Notes: generated by a model not told the origin, from the sequence alone. A stretch of 64,000 nucleotides of DNA from Synechococcus sp. A18-25c (GCF_014280035.1 NZ_CP047957.1:744001-808000), one strand, 5' to 3'; positions 38,211 through 47,455 are shown, counted from the stretch's first letter. Numbers and translations are program-made.

Positions 38211-38235
38211 GCACACCTCAGCGTGTGCTTTTTTT
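38211..38235 (+). terminator. Rho-independent terminator after cyAbrB
   Basis: Stem GCACAC / GTGTGC with the loop CTCAGC and seven T, 25 bases after the stop. Confidence 0.88.
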
Positions 38236-38238
38236 ATT

Positions 38239-38841
38239 CAGTCTCCCAGCGCACGGGTTTAGAAGCTTTCTTTATGGGGTACCCTTTGCCTACTCAGGCA
38301 CGTTTGAAGAGGCTGAGGGGGCTGGAAACGCTCAGCGTTGCTTTCTGTGCCTGATGTTGTTGGAAGGCTTGATCACTTCAGAGCAAGCAGACAAAGCTGT
38401 TTTCTTTGTCAGTGAGCTCAATGATCAATTGTTCAATTAATACACCGAAGAGTACGGACGAATGCGATCTGATGCCTATGATTTGGCTTGGATATCGGCA
38501 ACTGTTGCTACCAACGAGTACGACAGTCGCTGCGAGAAAATTCAACAGCCAAAACCAGTTTTTTTGAATCAACGAATGGTTTTATAAAGAACATCAAACT
38601 TCTTACTGCTGGCAATCGTTGCCTAGTGCTACCAGAGAGGTTCAACTAGTGATGATCAAAACAGTTTGGGTTGAAGGTTCTTGTGAGACCTCTCGCTTAG
38701 CCTTTCATCATTTGCCTGTCTCACCGTTAGCGCAGATCGATTCATTCCTGTCAATAGCGGAGATGTCTCATGGGTAAACGCAGACTTAGTTGGTCGTGGA
38801 ATTGACCCAAAGCTATGATTGCGATAGAGTGAGCAAGCAAG
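38239..38841. other. Loose region with ambiguous short frames
   Basis: A plus-strand frame ending at 38,440 (GTFEEAEGAGNAQRCFLCLM) and an overlapping minus-strand frame from 38,572 (MIQKNWFWLLNFLAATVVLV) both look partly protein-like, and I cannot decide between them. The rest, to 38,841, is AT-rich with no gene. Confidence 0.35.
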
Positions 38842-40122
38842 ATGGATTTTTCTTCGCCAAGTTTGCTTGATAAAAATATATTTTCTGACCCATTCGCAAA
38901 GCCAGACTTTTTTGCAGATTTACCACCTTTGGGTATCGATGATGGACTGACTAGTCTTGCAAAAGACTATCTTGACGATTATTTCCAGCTGGCTTTTTCT
39001 AATCCGGAAAATAACTCGTATTCTACTGATGAATTTGTCACTTTTGAAGGCGAAACAGCACTGTCTGATGGAAAAGATGACATCATTATCGGCACAGGCC
39101 GTGGTAATCCGACGGGACCGTTAGTACGCGTCATTGATCCAGTTACAGGTGCTGACAGATTTAAACCCTTTTTTGCATTCGAGCCGAGCTTCCAAGGTGG
39201 TGTTCAGGTGTATGGCGCAGACGTCACCGGTGACGGTGAGCCTGACATCATTACTGCTTCAGGACCAGGTCGACCGGGTGAAGTCAAGGTCTGGGAGCTC
39301 ATCGACGATAGAGCTGTTCTGAACATCGCGTATAACTTCTTCCCGTTTGGAAGAGGTTATACCGGTGGCGTAGAAATCTCAGTGGGATCGATTACAGCTC
39401 CCGGAAAAATTGAGATTGCAGCAGCTCAAGGTTTAGGTGGGCTTGTCAGTATCTTCGGAGTTTCATCGACTGCTGCTGACCCTAATTGGCTAGGAAGCGC
39501 CTTCAGTGGTGATTCTGACTGGCAATTGAACTTGGTTAGGCCAAGGCCGATTCGACAACTGCGACCTTTTGGATCTTCTTATCTTGGCGGTGTCAGAATC
39601 GAGACGGCTGATGTCGGCACTTTGCGTGGAGGAAACGTGTCATCAGTCAATCCTGATGGCATTATGGAGCTCTTCTTGGGAAGCAGCTTCGGCATTCAGG
39701 CTCAGGTCAGGGGATACAACGGCACGACAGCTGGACCGACGCTCTTCAATTCATTCAATGCGATTCGTACTGGATATCGCCGGGGCGTATCAGTCGCACG
39801 CCTGCCATCGAGCACAACCAATGCAGCGAATCGCATTCTTGTGTCAAGTGGTTTCGATGGTAACTCGCTGGTTGAAATTTATGATGGAAGAAAATCCACA
39901 CGTGATAAGAGTTTCTTTGCGTACACTGATAGCCGAGCAGAGGTGTTTAGCGCCGCGATTGATGATGATTCAATCTTCAACGTACAGGGTTTGCTCGGGA
40001 AACAAGGTGGTGTACAGAATGCACTCTTGCCATCTGGTGAATCGAAATTCACATTCACTCGCCCTTTGGCACAGTCATTAGTGATCTCTCCACCACTGCA
40101 GATTTCTATTCTGAGAAATTAA
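38842..40122 (+). CDS. FG-GAP/VCBS-type beta-propeller protein
   Basis: 426 residues. Repeated blades are visible, each with a calcium-type loop and Gly-rich turn: GADVTGDGEPDIITASGPG, SYLGGVRIETADVG and ISVGSITAPGKIEIAAAQG. This fits an integrin-like propeller found in surface and secreted proteins. No N-terminal signal peptide is present; the start is acidic and Phe-rich. AT-richer than the core, so probably acquired. Possibly exported by a type I-like route (inference). Confidence 0.7.
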   Translation: MDFSSPSLLDKNIFSDPFAKPDFFADLPPLGIDDGLTSLAKDYLDDYFQLAFSNPENNSYSTDEFVTFEGETALSDGKDDIIIGTGRGNPTGPLVRVIDPVTGADRFKPFFAFEPSFQGGVQVYGADVTGDGEPDIITASGPGRPGEVKVWELIDDRAVLNIAYNFFPFGRGYTGGVEISVGSITAPGKIEIAAAQGLGGLVSIFGVSSTAADPNWLGSAFSGDSDWQLNLVRPRPIRQLRPFGSSYLGGVRIETADVGTLRGGNVSSVNPDGIMELFLGSSFGIQAQVRGYNGTTAGPTLFNSFNAIRTGYRRGVSVARLPSSTTNAANRILVSSGFDGNSLVEIYDGRKSTRDKSFFAYTDSRAEVFSAAIDDDSIFNVQGLLGKQGGVQNALLPSGESKFTFTRPLAQSLVISPPLQISILRN

Positions 40123-40404
40123 GGCTGAAATCATTTCTGACCAGGATCTTTTCCACGCGTCGAAGGGAGGTCTTGCCACCGATGGACGTCAATGCGGGAC
40201 GTTCTACTCTCGATCGCTGAGGAGTTGCATATGTCATCTCCTCAGCGATCCTCTGACACCACGTTTAAACCGTTTGGCTGAACTGTTGCCGCATCGCAGC
40301 TAGAACGCAGTCACGCTGCAGCTCCCCCTGTGTTGGGAATGGATGAATTGGCTACATCAAGATCTTCAAAGGCTCTTTTCAATGGCGTGTATTGCCGTGG
40401 GTAG

Positions 40405-40752
40405 ATGCCGGAGTCAGGACCTGATCCCTATGTGCAATTTCTAGAGAACTGGATTCCCGGAATTGGCGAGTGCACTGAGCTGCACGATAAACTCCACGAT
40501 CATTTCGGTCTTGATTTCAGCGTCAATAGCGAAGCCCGTCTGCTGGGGTTTCAGCTAGGTCATCACCCCGCAGGAAATTTTTTTCACGTCATGATCTTTG
40601 CTGTCATCAGCACACTGCTATACCCAAGCCAATATCGCAATAGTTGGATAGATTTGAAAGATTTTTTTCGCTCCTATATTTTGGGCAAAAATTTTCAGCT
40701 CATTTCCTATTGGTTTATCCCAAGGGGAATCCTGGCATGGCAGAAAGCTTGA
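40405..40752 (+). CDS. Hypothetical protein (115 aa)
   Basis: MPESGPDPYVQFLENWIPGI, a His/Asp-rich middle (LHDKLHDHFGLDFS; LGHHPAGNFFHVM), one hydrophobic segment and an aromatic C-terminus. AT-rich like its neighbours. No family recognised. Confidence 0.5.
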   Translation: MPESGPDPYVQFLENWIPGIGECTELHDKLHDHFGLDFSVNSEARLLGFQLGHHPAGNFFHVMIFAVISTLLYPSQYRNSWIDLKDFFRSYILGKNFQLISYWFIPRGILAWQKA

Positions 40753-40849
40753 AAGCTACTATCCGCTGTTCTGGCTGGCTGTGCATGCGCTTGCCTAATT
40801 TGAGACTCTTGTTCACTTGCTAGCACTCATGGATACTTCTAGAGGAAGG

Positions 40850-41227
40850 CTAGTTCAACCAAAAAGGAGCAGTCCTTAGACACGTCACTTTTGATGTGAT
40901 TTGCGCATTGTCATTGTTTTGTTGAGTGATATATCCTTCGACAACATCGATAGTCCAACGCTCGTAGATTCCTTCTCTATCTCCCTCCCAATAAATTGCG
41001 AGCCCTTCATCTTCTATCGTAAATCCGTCATACCATCCCAGATAATTGTTGAAGGTAAAACGACGATTGTTCCAATCAATTGTGAGTCGCGTCCCTAGCT
41101 TTGGAAATTCGTCGCTGATGAATGGATCTCTACATAAATAATGCCTAATATCCTGTTTGGATTGAGCCGGTACAGCAGGACAGCATGAGGCCAGTGTTAT
41201 TAATATAGCAAGAAAATGTTTCATCAT
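40850..41227 (-). CDS. Exported hypothetical protein
   Basis: 125 residues from the Met at 41,227. Signal peptide MMKHFLAILITLASCCPAVP, then a beta-rich mature part (TRLTIDWNNRRFTFNNYLG) with two Cys. AT-rich and isolated. Function unknown. Confidence 0.6.
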   Translation of the reverse strand: MMKHFLAILITLASCCPAVPAQSKQDIRHYLCRDPFISDEFPKLGTRLTIDWNNRRFTFNNYLGWYDGFTIEDEGLAIYWEGDREGIYERWTIDVVEGYITQQNNDNAQITSKVTCLRTAPFWLN

Positions 41228-41566
41228 TGTCAAAACCGATAAGAAATTTTTCGTTAAACTATCGGCGTGGGTGAACCAGATGCAGGGCATCAATTCCTTC
41301 AGTTATGGGTCTGTGAAGGATGGTCTTGATGAATGCTTTTAATTCTTTCTCTCGCGATGCATTCGATCTGAAGGGTTTTGGACAATTTGCTTGCGCTGGG
41401 CCTGGATGAAGGGAGCTAGATCGTCGTGGTTAGCCAACATGGGACTGTCTGGTGCCATTGCTGAGCGAGGAGGAAGCGGATCAGATGGCGTCCTGGCTGG
41501 TGGGTGCGATCGAGTTCAATCGCGGCAAGGTTTGTTCTGATCGAGGGATGGAGCAGGTCTGGATGA
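41228..41566. other. Short intergenic region with one weak frame
   Basis: A plus-strand GTG at 41,452 opens a frame reading LLSEEEADQMASWLVGAIEF. Its first 40 codons look protein-like, but the second half overlaps the minus gene at 41,567. It may be a truncated gene. Confidence 0.35.
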
Positions 41567-41713
41567 TCAGCCGCGAACCGAAGCCCGCTTGTCGTTATCC
41601 GATGGTGGTTTTGCTTGAGCCTTGGACGGCGTCTTGGCAGCCAAGGACGCTTCAAGACGCTGGAGCTGTGCATCGCGCAGTGCCGCTGAGATGCTGATTG
41701 CGAGGTCAGTCAT
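41567..41713 (-). CDS. Small hypothetical protein (48 aa)
   Basis: MTDLAISISAALRDAQLQRL forms an amphipathic helix, followed by a Lys/Ala/Pro-rich tail (KTPSKAQAKPPSDNDK). Looks like a genuine short protein. No known family. Confidence 0.45.
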   Translation of the reverse strand: MTDLAISISAALRDAQLQRLEASLAAKTPSKAQAKPPSDNDKRASVRG

Positions 41714-41830
41714 TGCTTGGTGTTCCCGGCTGCTGCAGGCCATGAGCGCGTGGCAGCGGAAGGTCACCTGCCGATCAAACAACCGACAAACGATAAACAG
41801 CTCTTGGCTCGCCACAAGGAGTGGAAATAC

Positions 41831-42253
41831 TTAGGTGAGCAGTTCATGACACCACGTCTCTTCCCGTTGTGCAAAGCATGCTGTCTTGACACCAGATTGG
41901 GCTGCAACAGCAAAAGAAAGCTCTCGTATCTGTACAGGTGGCCACTGTGATGGACCACGTGGATCAAGCAGGGTTTTGCATGCTTCGGTTTTGTGGCGGG
42001 TTTTTCCGCGCTGGACGCGCCTCTTTGTCCGCTTCATCGCTTTTGGACACGTCGGCCCATTGTTCTGCAACGGTTGTTTCACTACCTCGGCACTGAAAAC
42101 CGCATCAATCTGCAGAGAATCGACTGGAAGCAGGTCACTACTCAGTGAGGGGTTTTGGTCGTTGGATTCTTCGATGAAGTCTTGTTTATTGAATCCAAAT
42201 GGAATGGAATGGTCAGTGGTGTGATGATTAAAGCGACTAGAGAGAATGGACAA
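41831..42253 (-). CDS. Hypothetical protein (140 aa)
   Basis: N-terminal part acidic (FIEESNDQNPSLSSDLLPVD), middle very basic (KAMKRTKRRVQRGKTRHKTE), end with several Cys. A shorter protein from the Met at the start of the basic part is possible. Doubtful. Confidence 0.35.
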   Translation of the reverse strand: MSILSSRFNHHTTDHSIPFGFNKQDFIEESNDQNPSLSSDLLPVDSLQIDAVFSAEVVKQPLQNNGPTCPKAMKRTKRRVQRGKTRHKTEACKTLLDPRGPSQWPPVQIRELSFAVAAQSGVKTACFAQREETWCHELLT

Positions 42254-42337
42254 TGTTTCTGAACTGATGAGCCAGACAAGTGTTGGGACAGTGTTCTCAA
42301 TCCTAATACGGGCTGAGTTAGCCTAAGATTCTTCCAG

Positions 42338-42703
42338 GTGTATTCAAAGACAGTGTTCAAACGACTTATCCCTGCAGTTGTATTATTCAGTGCAGCCATG
42401 GCGAGCCCAATGGCTTCAGCAAGTGTTCCTGAGGTGCAACTTATTGTGCTCTCTCTGGGATCGCAAACACTGCGTCAATGTGAGCGTTCATCGTTAAGGT
42501 TCCTGAACGCCAATGGCTTTGAAACAAGCGTCCGGAGAGAGGGCTCTCAATTTGTGAAAATCTTTGGTGAAAAAGCTTTTGATCGCTTCAGTTTGCAGCT
42601 TGAGTGCGATCGTTCACTTAACACCAAAGCCTTGGCTTTTTCGCATCCCCGTCGTGCGAGGCAATCATTAGTCGATGCAATTATTGAGGGTTTGCTTGAG
42701 TGA
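42338..42703 (+). CDS. Exported hypothetical protein (121 aa)
   Basis: GTG start. Signal peptide RLIPAVVLFSAAMASPMASA. The mature part has two Cys and mixed strands and helices (VQLIVLSLGSQTLRQCERSS; FSLQLECDRSLN). Good coding appearance. Confidence 0.6.
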   Translation: MYSKTVFKRLIPAVVLFSAAMASPMASASVPEVQLIVLSLGSQTLRQCERSSLRFLNANGFETSVRREGSQFVKIFGEKAFDRFSLQLECDRSLNTKALAFSHPRRARQSLVDAIIEGLLE

Positions 42704-43491
42704 TGTCTGCAATAGGCTTATGCGCACCTTGCTTTGCCCTGCAATCGCGATTGCACCTCCCATGTAGCTCCATCGTCGCGGGATTGCGTGTCACTGATGG
42801 ATCGCGAGCGATCGCAGGATGCAAAATTGCCTGACCCATTCTTGGTTCGACGTGTTGTTCTGCCGAGGCAGCAATCGTGGAGATGGCGTCAATCCGATTG
42901 GTTTGGTTCTGCGGAGGTACGTCGTGCTCGTGACACAGCCGGTTTCTGAATCATCAACCGATCGGGTCAGAAGGCGCGGGCGAGGGAACCCGCTAAACAT
43001 CTGCCTCCTGTCGATGCGTCGAGCGTCCAAGTGCATTTCTACGCGATGTGAGAACGATTATCAAATGAGTCTTAATGCCTGATCCAAAACTGAATCTTGT
43101 TTGTCATGACGCTGCGTTGGGTCTCTCAGGGCGGAGAGTGATGGTTGAAGGCGTTGCCTTCATGTGTTGAGACGAGACTGGCTGAGAGGTCTGTCTCTCT
43201 CCCTCGGCAAAATCGACGGTCGGAGAGGCGCTAGCCCGCGCTTGCCACGATGCAGCGGCAAGCCTTCCTGCAAACAACTGCTAGAAGACGCGCCGGTATC
43301 GGCGCTCATCGGCCGCTCGAGCCATGCGGCGGGGTGGCTCTCCAGCGATTTGATCTCGACGCGAGTGAGTGCACGGATTGAACCGTGACCAAGATCACAG
43401 GTCGAATTGATGCTGGTCGCCATCTGTGATGTGGATTCCCGAGAAGGTGATGTCACACGGGGGAGACCCCAAACCACACACCTCTCAACCC
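42704..43491. other. About 790 bases without a supported gene
   Basis: Overlapping frames on both strands are Arg/Ser-rich and look like antisense artefacts. No RNA gene or repeat was recognised. Confidence 0.45.
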
Positions 43492-43602
43492 ATGGCTTGC
43501 GCTCTTGTCATTGCTTTCACCATCATCGGCATGCTCGCCACGCACTCCGAGCAAGCATCACTCAACCGCATCGAGGACGGTCTGCAGGTCCGAGTGCGTT
43601 GA
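43492..43602 (+). CDS. Small single-span membrane protein (36 aa)
   Basis: MACALVIAFTIIGMLATHSE then a polar tail. One membrane helix at the N-terminus. Tentative, based on composition. Confidence 0.4.
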   Translation: MACALVIAFTIIGMLATHSEQASLNRIEDGLQVRVR

Positions 43603-44064
43603 ACAGGATCCATCGAAAGTTGACGGCTGCGGCCAACACATTGGTGGCACACAATGCGGCAGAGCAGGGCATCACGCTCACAATGGACGAGATGACGGGT
43701 TCTCTCAATCCAATGGATGAAGTCCATGAGGGCCAATCGATGCTGTGGCCATTCGTTGCCGTTACTCTTGGACGCCGCATCGCGGTGAGTGCTGAGAAAC
43801 AATCAAGTGGACGACGAGCCCAGAGGGTGGTCGCCCTGGCGTGCGTCTGATGCGCCAGTGGCTCTGGTGGCTCGCCCCAGAGCGCTTGTGACGTCGATGC
43901 CGCTACCAGTCGCTGACTTCAGCTCACGCAGTATGCCTATGCCAGTTGGCGAAGGCGGCAAGATTAACGCTCGATGCAATTGTTGATCACCCTGTTCACC
44001 TTCGACGAGTTCGTTGATCGTTTTGTATTCCAGTGAACCCTTGGTTACCTAAATACATCTACAG
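43603..44064. other. No supported gene
   Basis: The plus frame ending at 43,850 is partly protein-like (QGITLTMDEMTGSLNPMDEV) but has no start of its own. It may be a decayed gene. Confidence 0.35.
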
Positions 44065-44322
44065 GTGTATTTGAGTGAAGCAATCAGGCAGGAGTTGTTC
44101 TCGGTTTTTAGCGTCCAGAAAACAGAATTACTTTCAATGACGCGTGTATCAGGCCGACAACAAATTGCCAGGAATGCTCAGCTTGAACAACTGGCAAAGG
44201 AAGCGATTGAAGCAACGTATGGTGATCCATCCAAGATTGCTTGCCTCCGGTTTCTTGCGAATCCTGTTCTGCCACCTATTACGTCTCAACCAAGGTGGAG
44301 AGGTCGAAAATTGAGTGACTGA
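44065..44322 (+). CDS. Hypothetical protein (85 aa)
   Basis: GTG start. MYLSEAIRQELFSVFSVQKT and ARNAQLEQLAKEAIEATYGD look helical, and the end is basic. The sequence around the start (CAGGTGTATT) is the same as at the 42,338 gene. Unknown function. Confidence 0.4.
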   Translation: MYLSEAIRQELFSVFSVQKTELLSMTRVSGRQQIARNAQLEQLAKEAIEATYGDPSKIACLRFLANPVLPPITSQPRWRGRKLSD

Positions 44323-44352
44323 TTGCGCAGTCTCTTTGGACTTTGGCTCGAC

Positions 44353-44730
44353 TCACCAACATGGCTTGTTATTTGTAATGGAAAGATGTGTGCTTTTTGA
44401 TCGATGAAACCCTTGAAAAAAATGGCCTTCAGATAGTTCTGTCATTGCTCGTAGTAACGATTGATGCGTGTCCTGCGGTTCTTCGCCACTTCTAACTGAA
44501 TTAAGACGATTCAACTGCTTCAAGGTGTCAGTCGACCACCACACTCGTGGATGTTCATGCTGACCTCCCTTCTTTGTCGTCAATGCACCCGCTGCCGGCA
44601 TGCCTCGGCGATCAATTGCACGTCCTGCATCTTCAGAATCATCGGGTTGCTCTGAATTCGAAACGCGCTTTCCGCTGCAGCACAAGCGGAGACCAAGTGA
44701 ACCCATCGCCTGTGACCACTCTTGTGACAT
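44353..44730 (-). CDS. Hypothetical protein (up to 125 aa)
   Basis: The C-terminal half reads STDTLKQLNRLNSVRSGEEP and QSLLRAMTELSEGHFFQGF, good amphipathic helices. The N-terminal part is less convincing, so the true start may be internal. It ends the region just left of the tRNA-bounded island. Confidence 0.4.
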   Translation of the reverse strand: MSQEWSQAMGSLGLRLCCSGKRVSNSEQPDDSEDAGRAIDRRGMPAAGALTTKKGGQHEHPRVWWSTDTLKQLNRLNSVRSGEEPQDTHQSLLRAMTELSEGHFFQGFHRSKSTHLSITNNKPCW

Positions 44731-44783
44731 GAAAAATTATCCTGAAACCCGAGATTCTCGTGCTGGGCTTGGTTTTTGACTGA

Positions 44784-44829
44784 CGCCCTCAGCTGGATTT
44801 GAACCACCGACCGACTGCTTAGAAGGCAG
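44784..44829 (-). repeat. Partial tRNA-Arg 3' end (leftmost att-like copy)
   Basis: The anticodon-arm part (CGACCGACTGCTTAGAAGGCAG read on plus) is identical to the intact tRNA-Arg at 58.7 kb, while the T-arm and acceptor are diverged. The 5' half of the tRNA is absent. It marks the left edge of the first island element. Confidence 0.75.
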
Positions 44830-45002
44830 AAAATTTTTAGTTGTGGATTGGATATTTGATGATGACTGGGCTCTTGGATGTGGAGGGCGCCACCGGTATC
44901 CCTCAAAAGTGCCTTTAGTGATCCCATTTTTGTAGGCTGCACCACTTTTAAAAAGACTGACTACCTGAGAGAAAAGTGCTCCTTCTTCGGCATCCAGTTG
45001 AT

Positions 45003-45172
45003 CTAACACCATTGTGCAATGTGGGTTGGATCAAGTTCAGCAATCGCTGCTTGCAACAAACCCGCTGTCATGCCTGACTTCTCAAACGGATTTGATGGAC
45101 TGATCTTGCTTGAATCAACGCCTGCCATCTTGCAAGCGCGATTCAATCATTGAATCTGTTTCGGTGTCATGA
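45003..45172 (-). pseudogene. Truncated copy of the 160-aa element gene
   Basis: Same as the first 50 codons of the gene at 55,883-56,365 (MAGVDSSKISPSNPFEKSGM), but codon 8 is TGA (TTA in the intact gene) and the frame diverges after AELDP. The upstream control region is also duplicated. Confidence 0.85.
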
Positions 45173-45335
45173 TTTACGGGCTGCAATGTCCCTAATTGAC
45201 ACCCTAATTTTAGCGAATGCGTTTTATCTACTTTGACTCAGTTGCCCTTATCTATGCCAAGTATTGAAGGCTGATTGAAGGGGTTAGTCAGACTATTGAA
45301 GCAATAAAAAACCCCTGTCAATGCAGGGGGTTTGA
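45027..45335. repeat. Duplicated segment, copy 1
   Basis: Near-identical to 56,222-56,525: start of the 160-aa gene, its promoter and the following cassette spacer with terminator. Differences are scattered single bases. It shows that elements 1 and 3 share ancestry. Confidence 0.85.
45305..45331 (-). terminator. Cassette terminator (type 1)
   Basis: Minus strand: CCCCTG / CAGGGG around CATTGA, then six T. Similar hairpins follow the other precursors at about 45,800, 46,915, 47,405, 47,868, 50,030, 56,503 and 57,403. Confidence 0.88.
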
Positions 45336-45363
45336 GTGTGTGGGATTAGTTGTTCAGCACAGG

Positions 45364-45657
45364 TCAGCATCCGCATCTAGGGTTAGTGTCCATTGTGAAG
45401 TGGGTTATTGCACCCGGAGGGCACCCGCATCCATTCGTGGGGTTGGTTACTGGTCCGTTCCCTCCAGCTGTGCCTTCCAGCTCCTCGTCAGAAAGTTCTG
45501 ATTGAGCCTTCTTCAAGTCGTCTGCAGAAATCTTAAATCCAGCCTCCTTTGCAATCTCGAGAACAGCATCAACATCACCAGCAGCTTGGAGATTCAACTG
45601 CAGGCTCGTGTCGACTTTGATCTTCTCTAGAAATGCATTGAGTTGCTCTTCTGACAT
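45364..45657 (-). CDS. Lanthipeptide precursor with Nif11-type leader (prochlorosin-like)
   Basis: 97 residues. Leader MSEEQLNAFLEKIKVDTSLQ through SDEELEGTAGG, cut after the double Gly. The 31-residue core has four Cys in two close pairs (NGCGCPPG and PRCGC end) and five Thr, no Ser, allowing up to four methyllanthionine rings. Own promoter (TATAAC at 45,682-45,687) and own terminator at 45,305-45,331. A Met 20 codons upstream is in frame, but the leader family starts at MSEEQ. Confidence 0.9.
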   Translation of the reverse strand: MSEEQLNAFLEKIKVDTSLQLNLQAAGDVDAVLEIAKEAGFKISADDLKKAQSELSDEELEGTAGGNGPVTNPTNGCGCPPGAITHFTMDTNPRCGC

Positions 45658-45681
45658 GGGAGGGCGTGGAGCTGCAGCTTG

Positions 45682-45690
45682 GTTATAGCA
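45682..45690 (-). promoter_or_regulatory. Extended -10 promoter of a precursor gene
   Basis: Minus strand TGCTATAAC, inside the conserved context CCGACCGTTGCTATRAC, about 25-30 bases before the ATG. The same element precedes the precursors at 46,798-46,803, 47,278-47,283, 47,741-47,746, 48,252-48,257, 49,913-49,918, 50,362-50,367, 50,865-50,870 and 56,900-56,905 (TATAAC, TATGAC, TATCAA or TATAAA forms). Position and conservation argue for a separate promoter for each gene. Confidence 0.65.
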
Positions 45691-45740
45691 ACGGTCGGCA
45701 GCGGTGTCAGTTAGCAATAAAACAGCGCGCTAAATGTGGA

Positions 45741-45822
45741 CGATGGTGCCAGGTATTGAAGGCTGATTGATGGGGTTAGTCAGACTATTGAAGCAATAAA
45801 AATCTCCTGTCAACGCAGGGGC
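45741..45822. repeat. Cassette spacer block
   Basis: Copy of the spacer CCAGGTATTGAAGGCTGATT that continues to the type 1 terminator. Three TTCAAT steps occur on the minus strand. Other copies: 45,255, 46,196 (partial), 46,846, 47,349, 47,816, 49,520 (decayed), 49,964, 56,450, 56,960 (partial) and 57,340. Confidence 0.8.
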
Positions 45823-45858
45823 TTGGAGGGAGTAGGATCCATTACCAGTCACATCAAG

Positions 45859-46125
45859 TCAAAGTAGGGGCTTAATCTCGGGCATCATCTCAAAACCCAA
45901 GTTCGCCAGTGAGCAGCCGCTAGCTGCAGCTTCCAGCTCATCGTCTGATACTTCTCCCGATTGCGATTGCATTGATTGAATATCTTCTGTGGTAATTGCA
46001 AAGCCTGCGTCTTTAGCGATTTCAATAACGGCTTCAGGTGAGGCTGCTGCCTTGAGCTTTTTCTGAAGGCTGGTGTCGCCTTTGACCTTTTCTAGAAAGG
46101 CTTTGAGCTGTACTAAGGAGATGGG
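45859..46125 (-). pseudogene. Precursor gene that lost its start codon
   Basis: The leader QLKAFLEKVKGDTSLQKKLK and AGFAITTEDIQSMQS is intact, but the first codons, normally MSEEQ, read ISLVQ, so there is no ATG. The cleavage site is ASG instead of GG, and the core keeps one Cys. The promoter context upstream is still visible. Decayed cassette. Confidence 0.8.
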
Positions 46126-46361
46126 TGTTAGGCTTTATTGCAGTTATAGCAATGGTCCGCTGCAGTGTCTTTAGCTAATACTTAAAGCACTCAATCGTGC
46201 CAGGTATTGGATACTGATTGATTGGCATTTGGGTGTGATTAAAGCTAAAGAGTGTCCCTGGGCGGCTGGGGCATTGATAATAGATGATGAGTAGGCTTAG
46301 TACTTAGCCGCTTCGAGTTCACTCGGCATAGTCAACAACCAATTACCCGACCCATCAACCG

Positions 46362-46505
46362 CTAGCTCCGGATCACACCGACACCCCCAGCCGCGGCTTT
46401 CAGTTCTTCATCTGAAGGTTCTGATTGAGCCTGCCTCAAGTCGGCAGTAGAGAAACTAAACCCAGCCTCTATTGCAAGATCAAGAACTGCATCTGACTCA
46501 TCTGC
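46362..46505 (-). pseudogene. Precursor fragment lacking the N-terminal half
   Basis: It begins inside a leader (ESDAVLDLAIEAGFSFSTAD) directly after the stop of the neighbouring precursor and ends AAAGGVGVIRS. No start, no Cys in the core. Probably left by recombination between two leaders. Confidence 0.8.
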
Positions 46506-46773
46506 TCGAGAACAGCTGAGTCATACAGCATGTCCCGGCCCCCGCCGGGCAGGAGTGTCTGACAGGATCACATCCCCCAGACGCTCCTTCCAGCTCTTCA
46601 TTTGAAATGTAATCAGATTGAGTGTTCTTTAAGTCATCAGTAGAAATACTAAACCCCGCTTCTTTCGCAATCGTAAGAACTGCATCGGAATCGGCTGCAG
46701 CATTTAGTTTCTCCTGAAGGCTGGTGTCGGCTTTGACCTTCTCCAGGAACGCTTTGAGTTGCTCTTCTGACAT
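46498..46773 (-). CDS. Lanthipeptide precursor (Nif11-type leader)
   Basis: 91 residues. Leader ends EELEGASGG; the core begins CDPVRHSCPAGAGTCC and has four Cys, two Thr and three Ser in 24 residues. A compact, multi-ring product is possible. Followed immediately by the truncated precursor fragment. Confidence 0.9.
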   Translation of the reverse strand: MSEEQLKAFLEKVKADTSLQEKLNAAADSDAVLTIAKEAGFSISTDDLKNTQSDYISNEELEGASGGCDPVRHSCPAGAGTCCMTQLFSSR

Positions 46774-46843
46774 GAAAGGGCGTGAAGCTACAGCTAGGTG
46801 ATAGCAACGGTCGGCAGTGATGTCTGTATCTAATAAAAAAGCC

Positions 46844-46862
46844 CGCTAAGTGCGGGCGATGG
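46844..46862 (-). terminator. Cassette terminator (type 2)
   Basis: Minus strand: GCCCGC / GCGGGC around ACTTA, followed by six T. Placed between the spacer block and the next promoter. Relatives at 49,957, 50,433, 56,941 and 57,328. Confidence 0.85.
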
Positions 46863-46992
46863 TGCCAGGTATTGGAGACTGATTAAGGGATTAATCAGAC
46901 TGTTGAAATAGTAAAAAGCCCCTACGGCAGCAGGGGCTTTGGGAGCGTACAATCTCACAAAGGATCGATGATCCCCATGAAGCTGGGCAATC

Positions 46993-47253
46993 TTACTCAC
47001 CACACCTCACAAACAAACGATCCAACGTGTTTTCACGGCTCCTCCTTCCGCCAGCTGCACCTTCCAACTCTTTATCTGATACTTCTCCCGCTGTCGATTG
47101 CATTGATTGAATATCTTCTGCGGTAATTGAAAAGCCTGCGTCTTTGGCGATTTCAAGAGCAGCTTCTGGGGACGCTGCTGCCTTGAGCTTTGACTGAAGG
47201 CTGGTGTCTGCTTTGACCTTTTCTTGGAAGGCTTTGAGCTGCTCTTCTGACAT
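46993..47253 (-). CDS. Lanthipeptide-type precursor with one-Cys core
   Basis: 86 residues. Leader MSEEQLKAFQEKVKADTSLQ to LEGAAGG. Core RRSRENTLDRLFVRCGE has a single Cys, one Ser and one Thr, so at most one ring. The core is unusually basic. It may be a decaying or specialised product. Confidence 0.85.
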   Translation of the reverse strand: MSEEQLKAFQEKVKADTSLQSKLKAAASPEAALEIAKDAGFSITAEDIQSMQSTAGEVSDKELEGAAGGRRSRENTLDRLFVRCGE

Positions 47254-47455
47254 CGGTGATGGAGGTTGTATGTGCTGTTGATAGCAGTATCGGTTATCAG
47301 GTTGTGTTCCTGGATGCACAATTAGCCTGATGAGCAGATTTGATCGATATTTAGCGCCAGGTATTGAAGGCTGATTGATGGGGTATGTCAGACGATTGAA
47401 GCAATAAAAAACCCCTGTCAATGCAGGGGCTTTGGGTGAGTAAGCTAGCTAAAAA

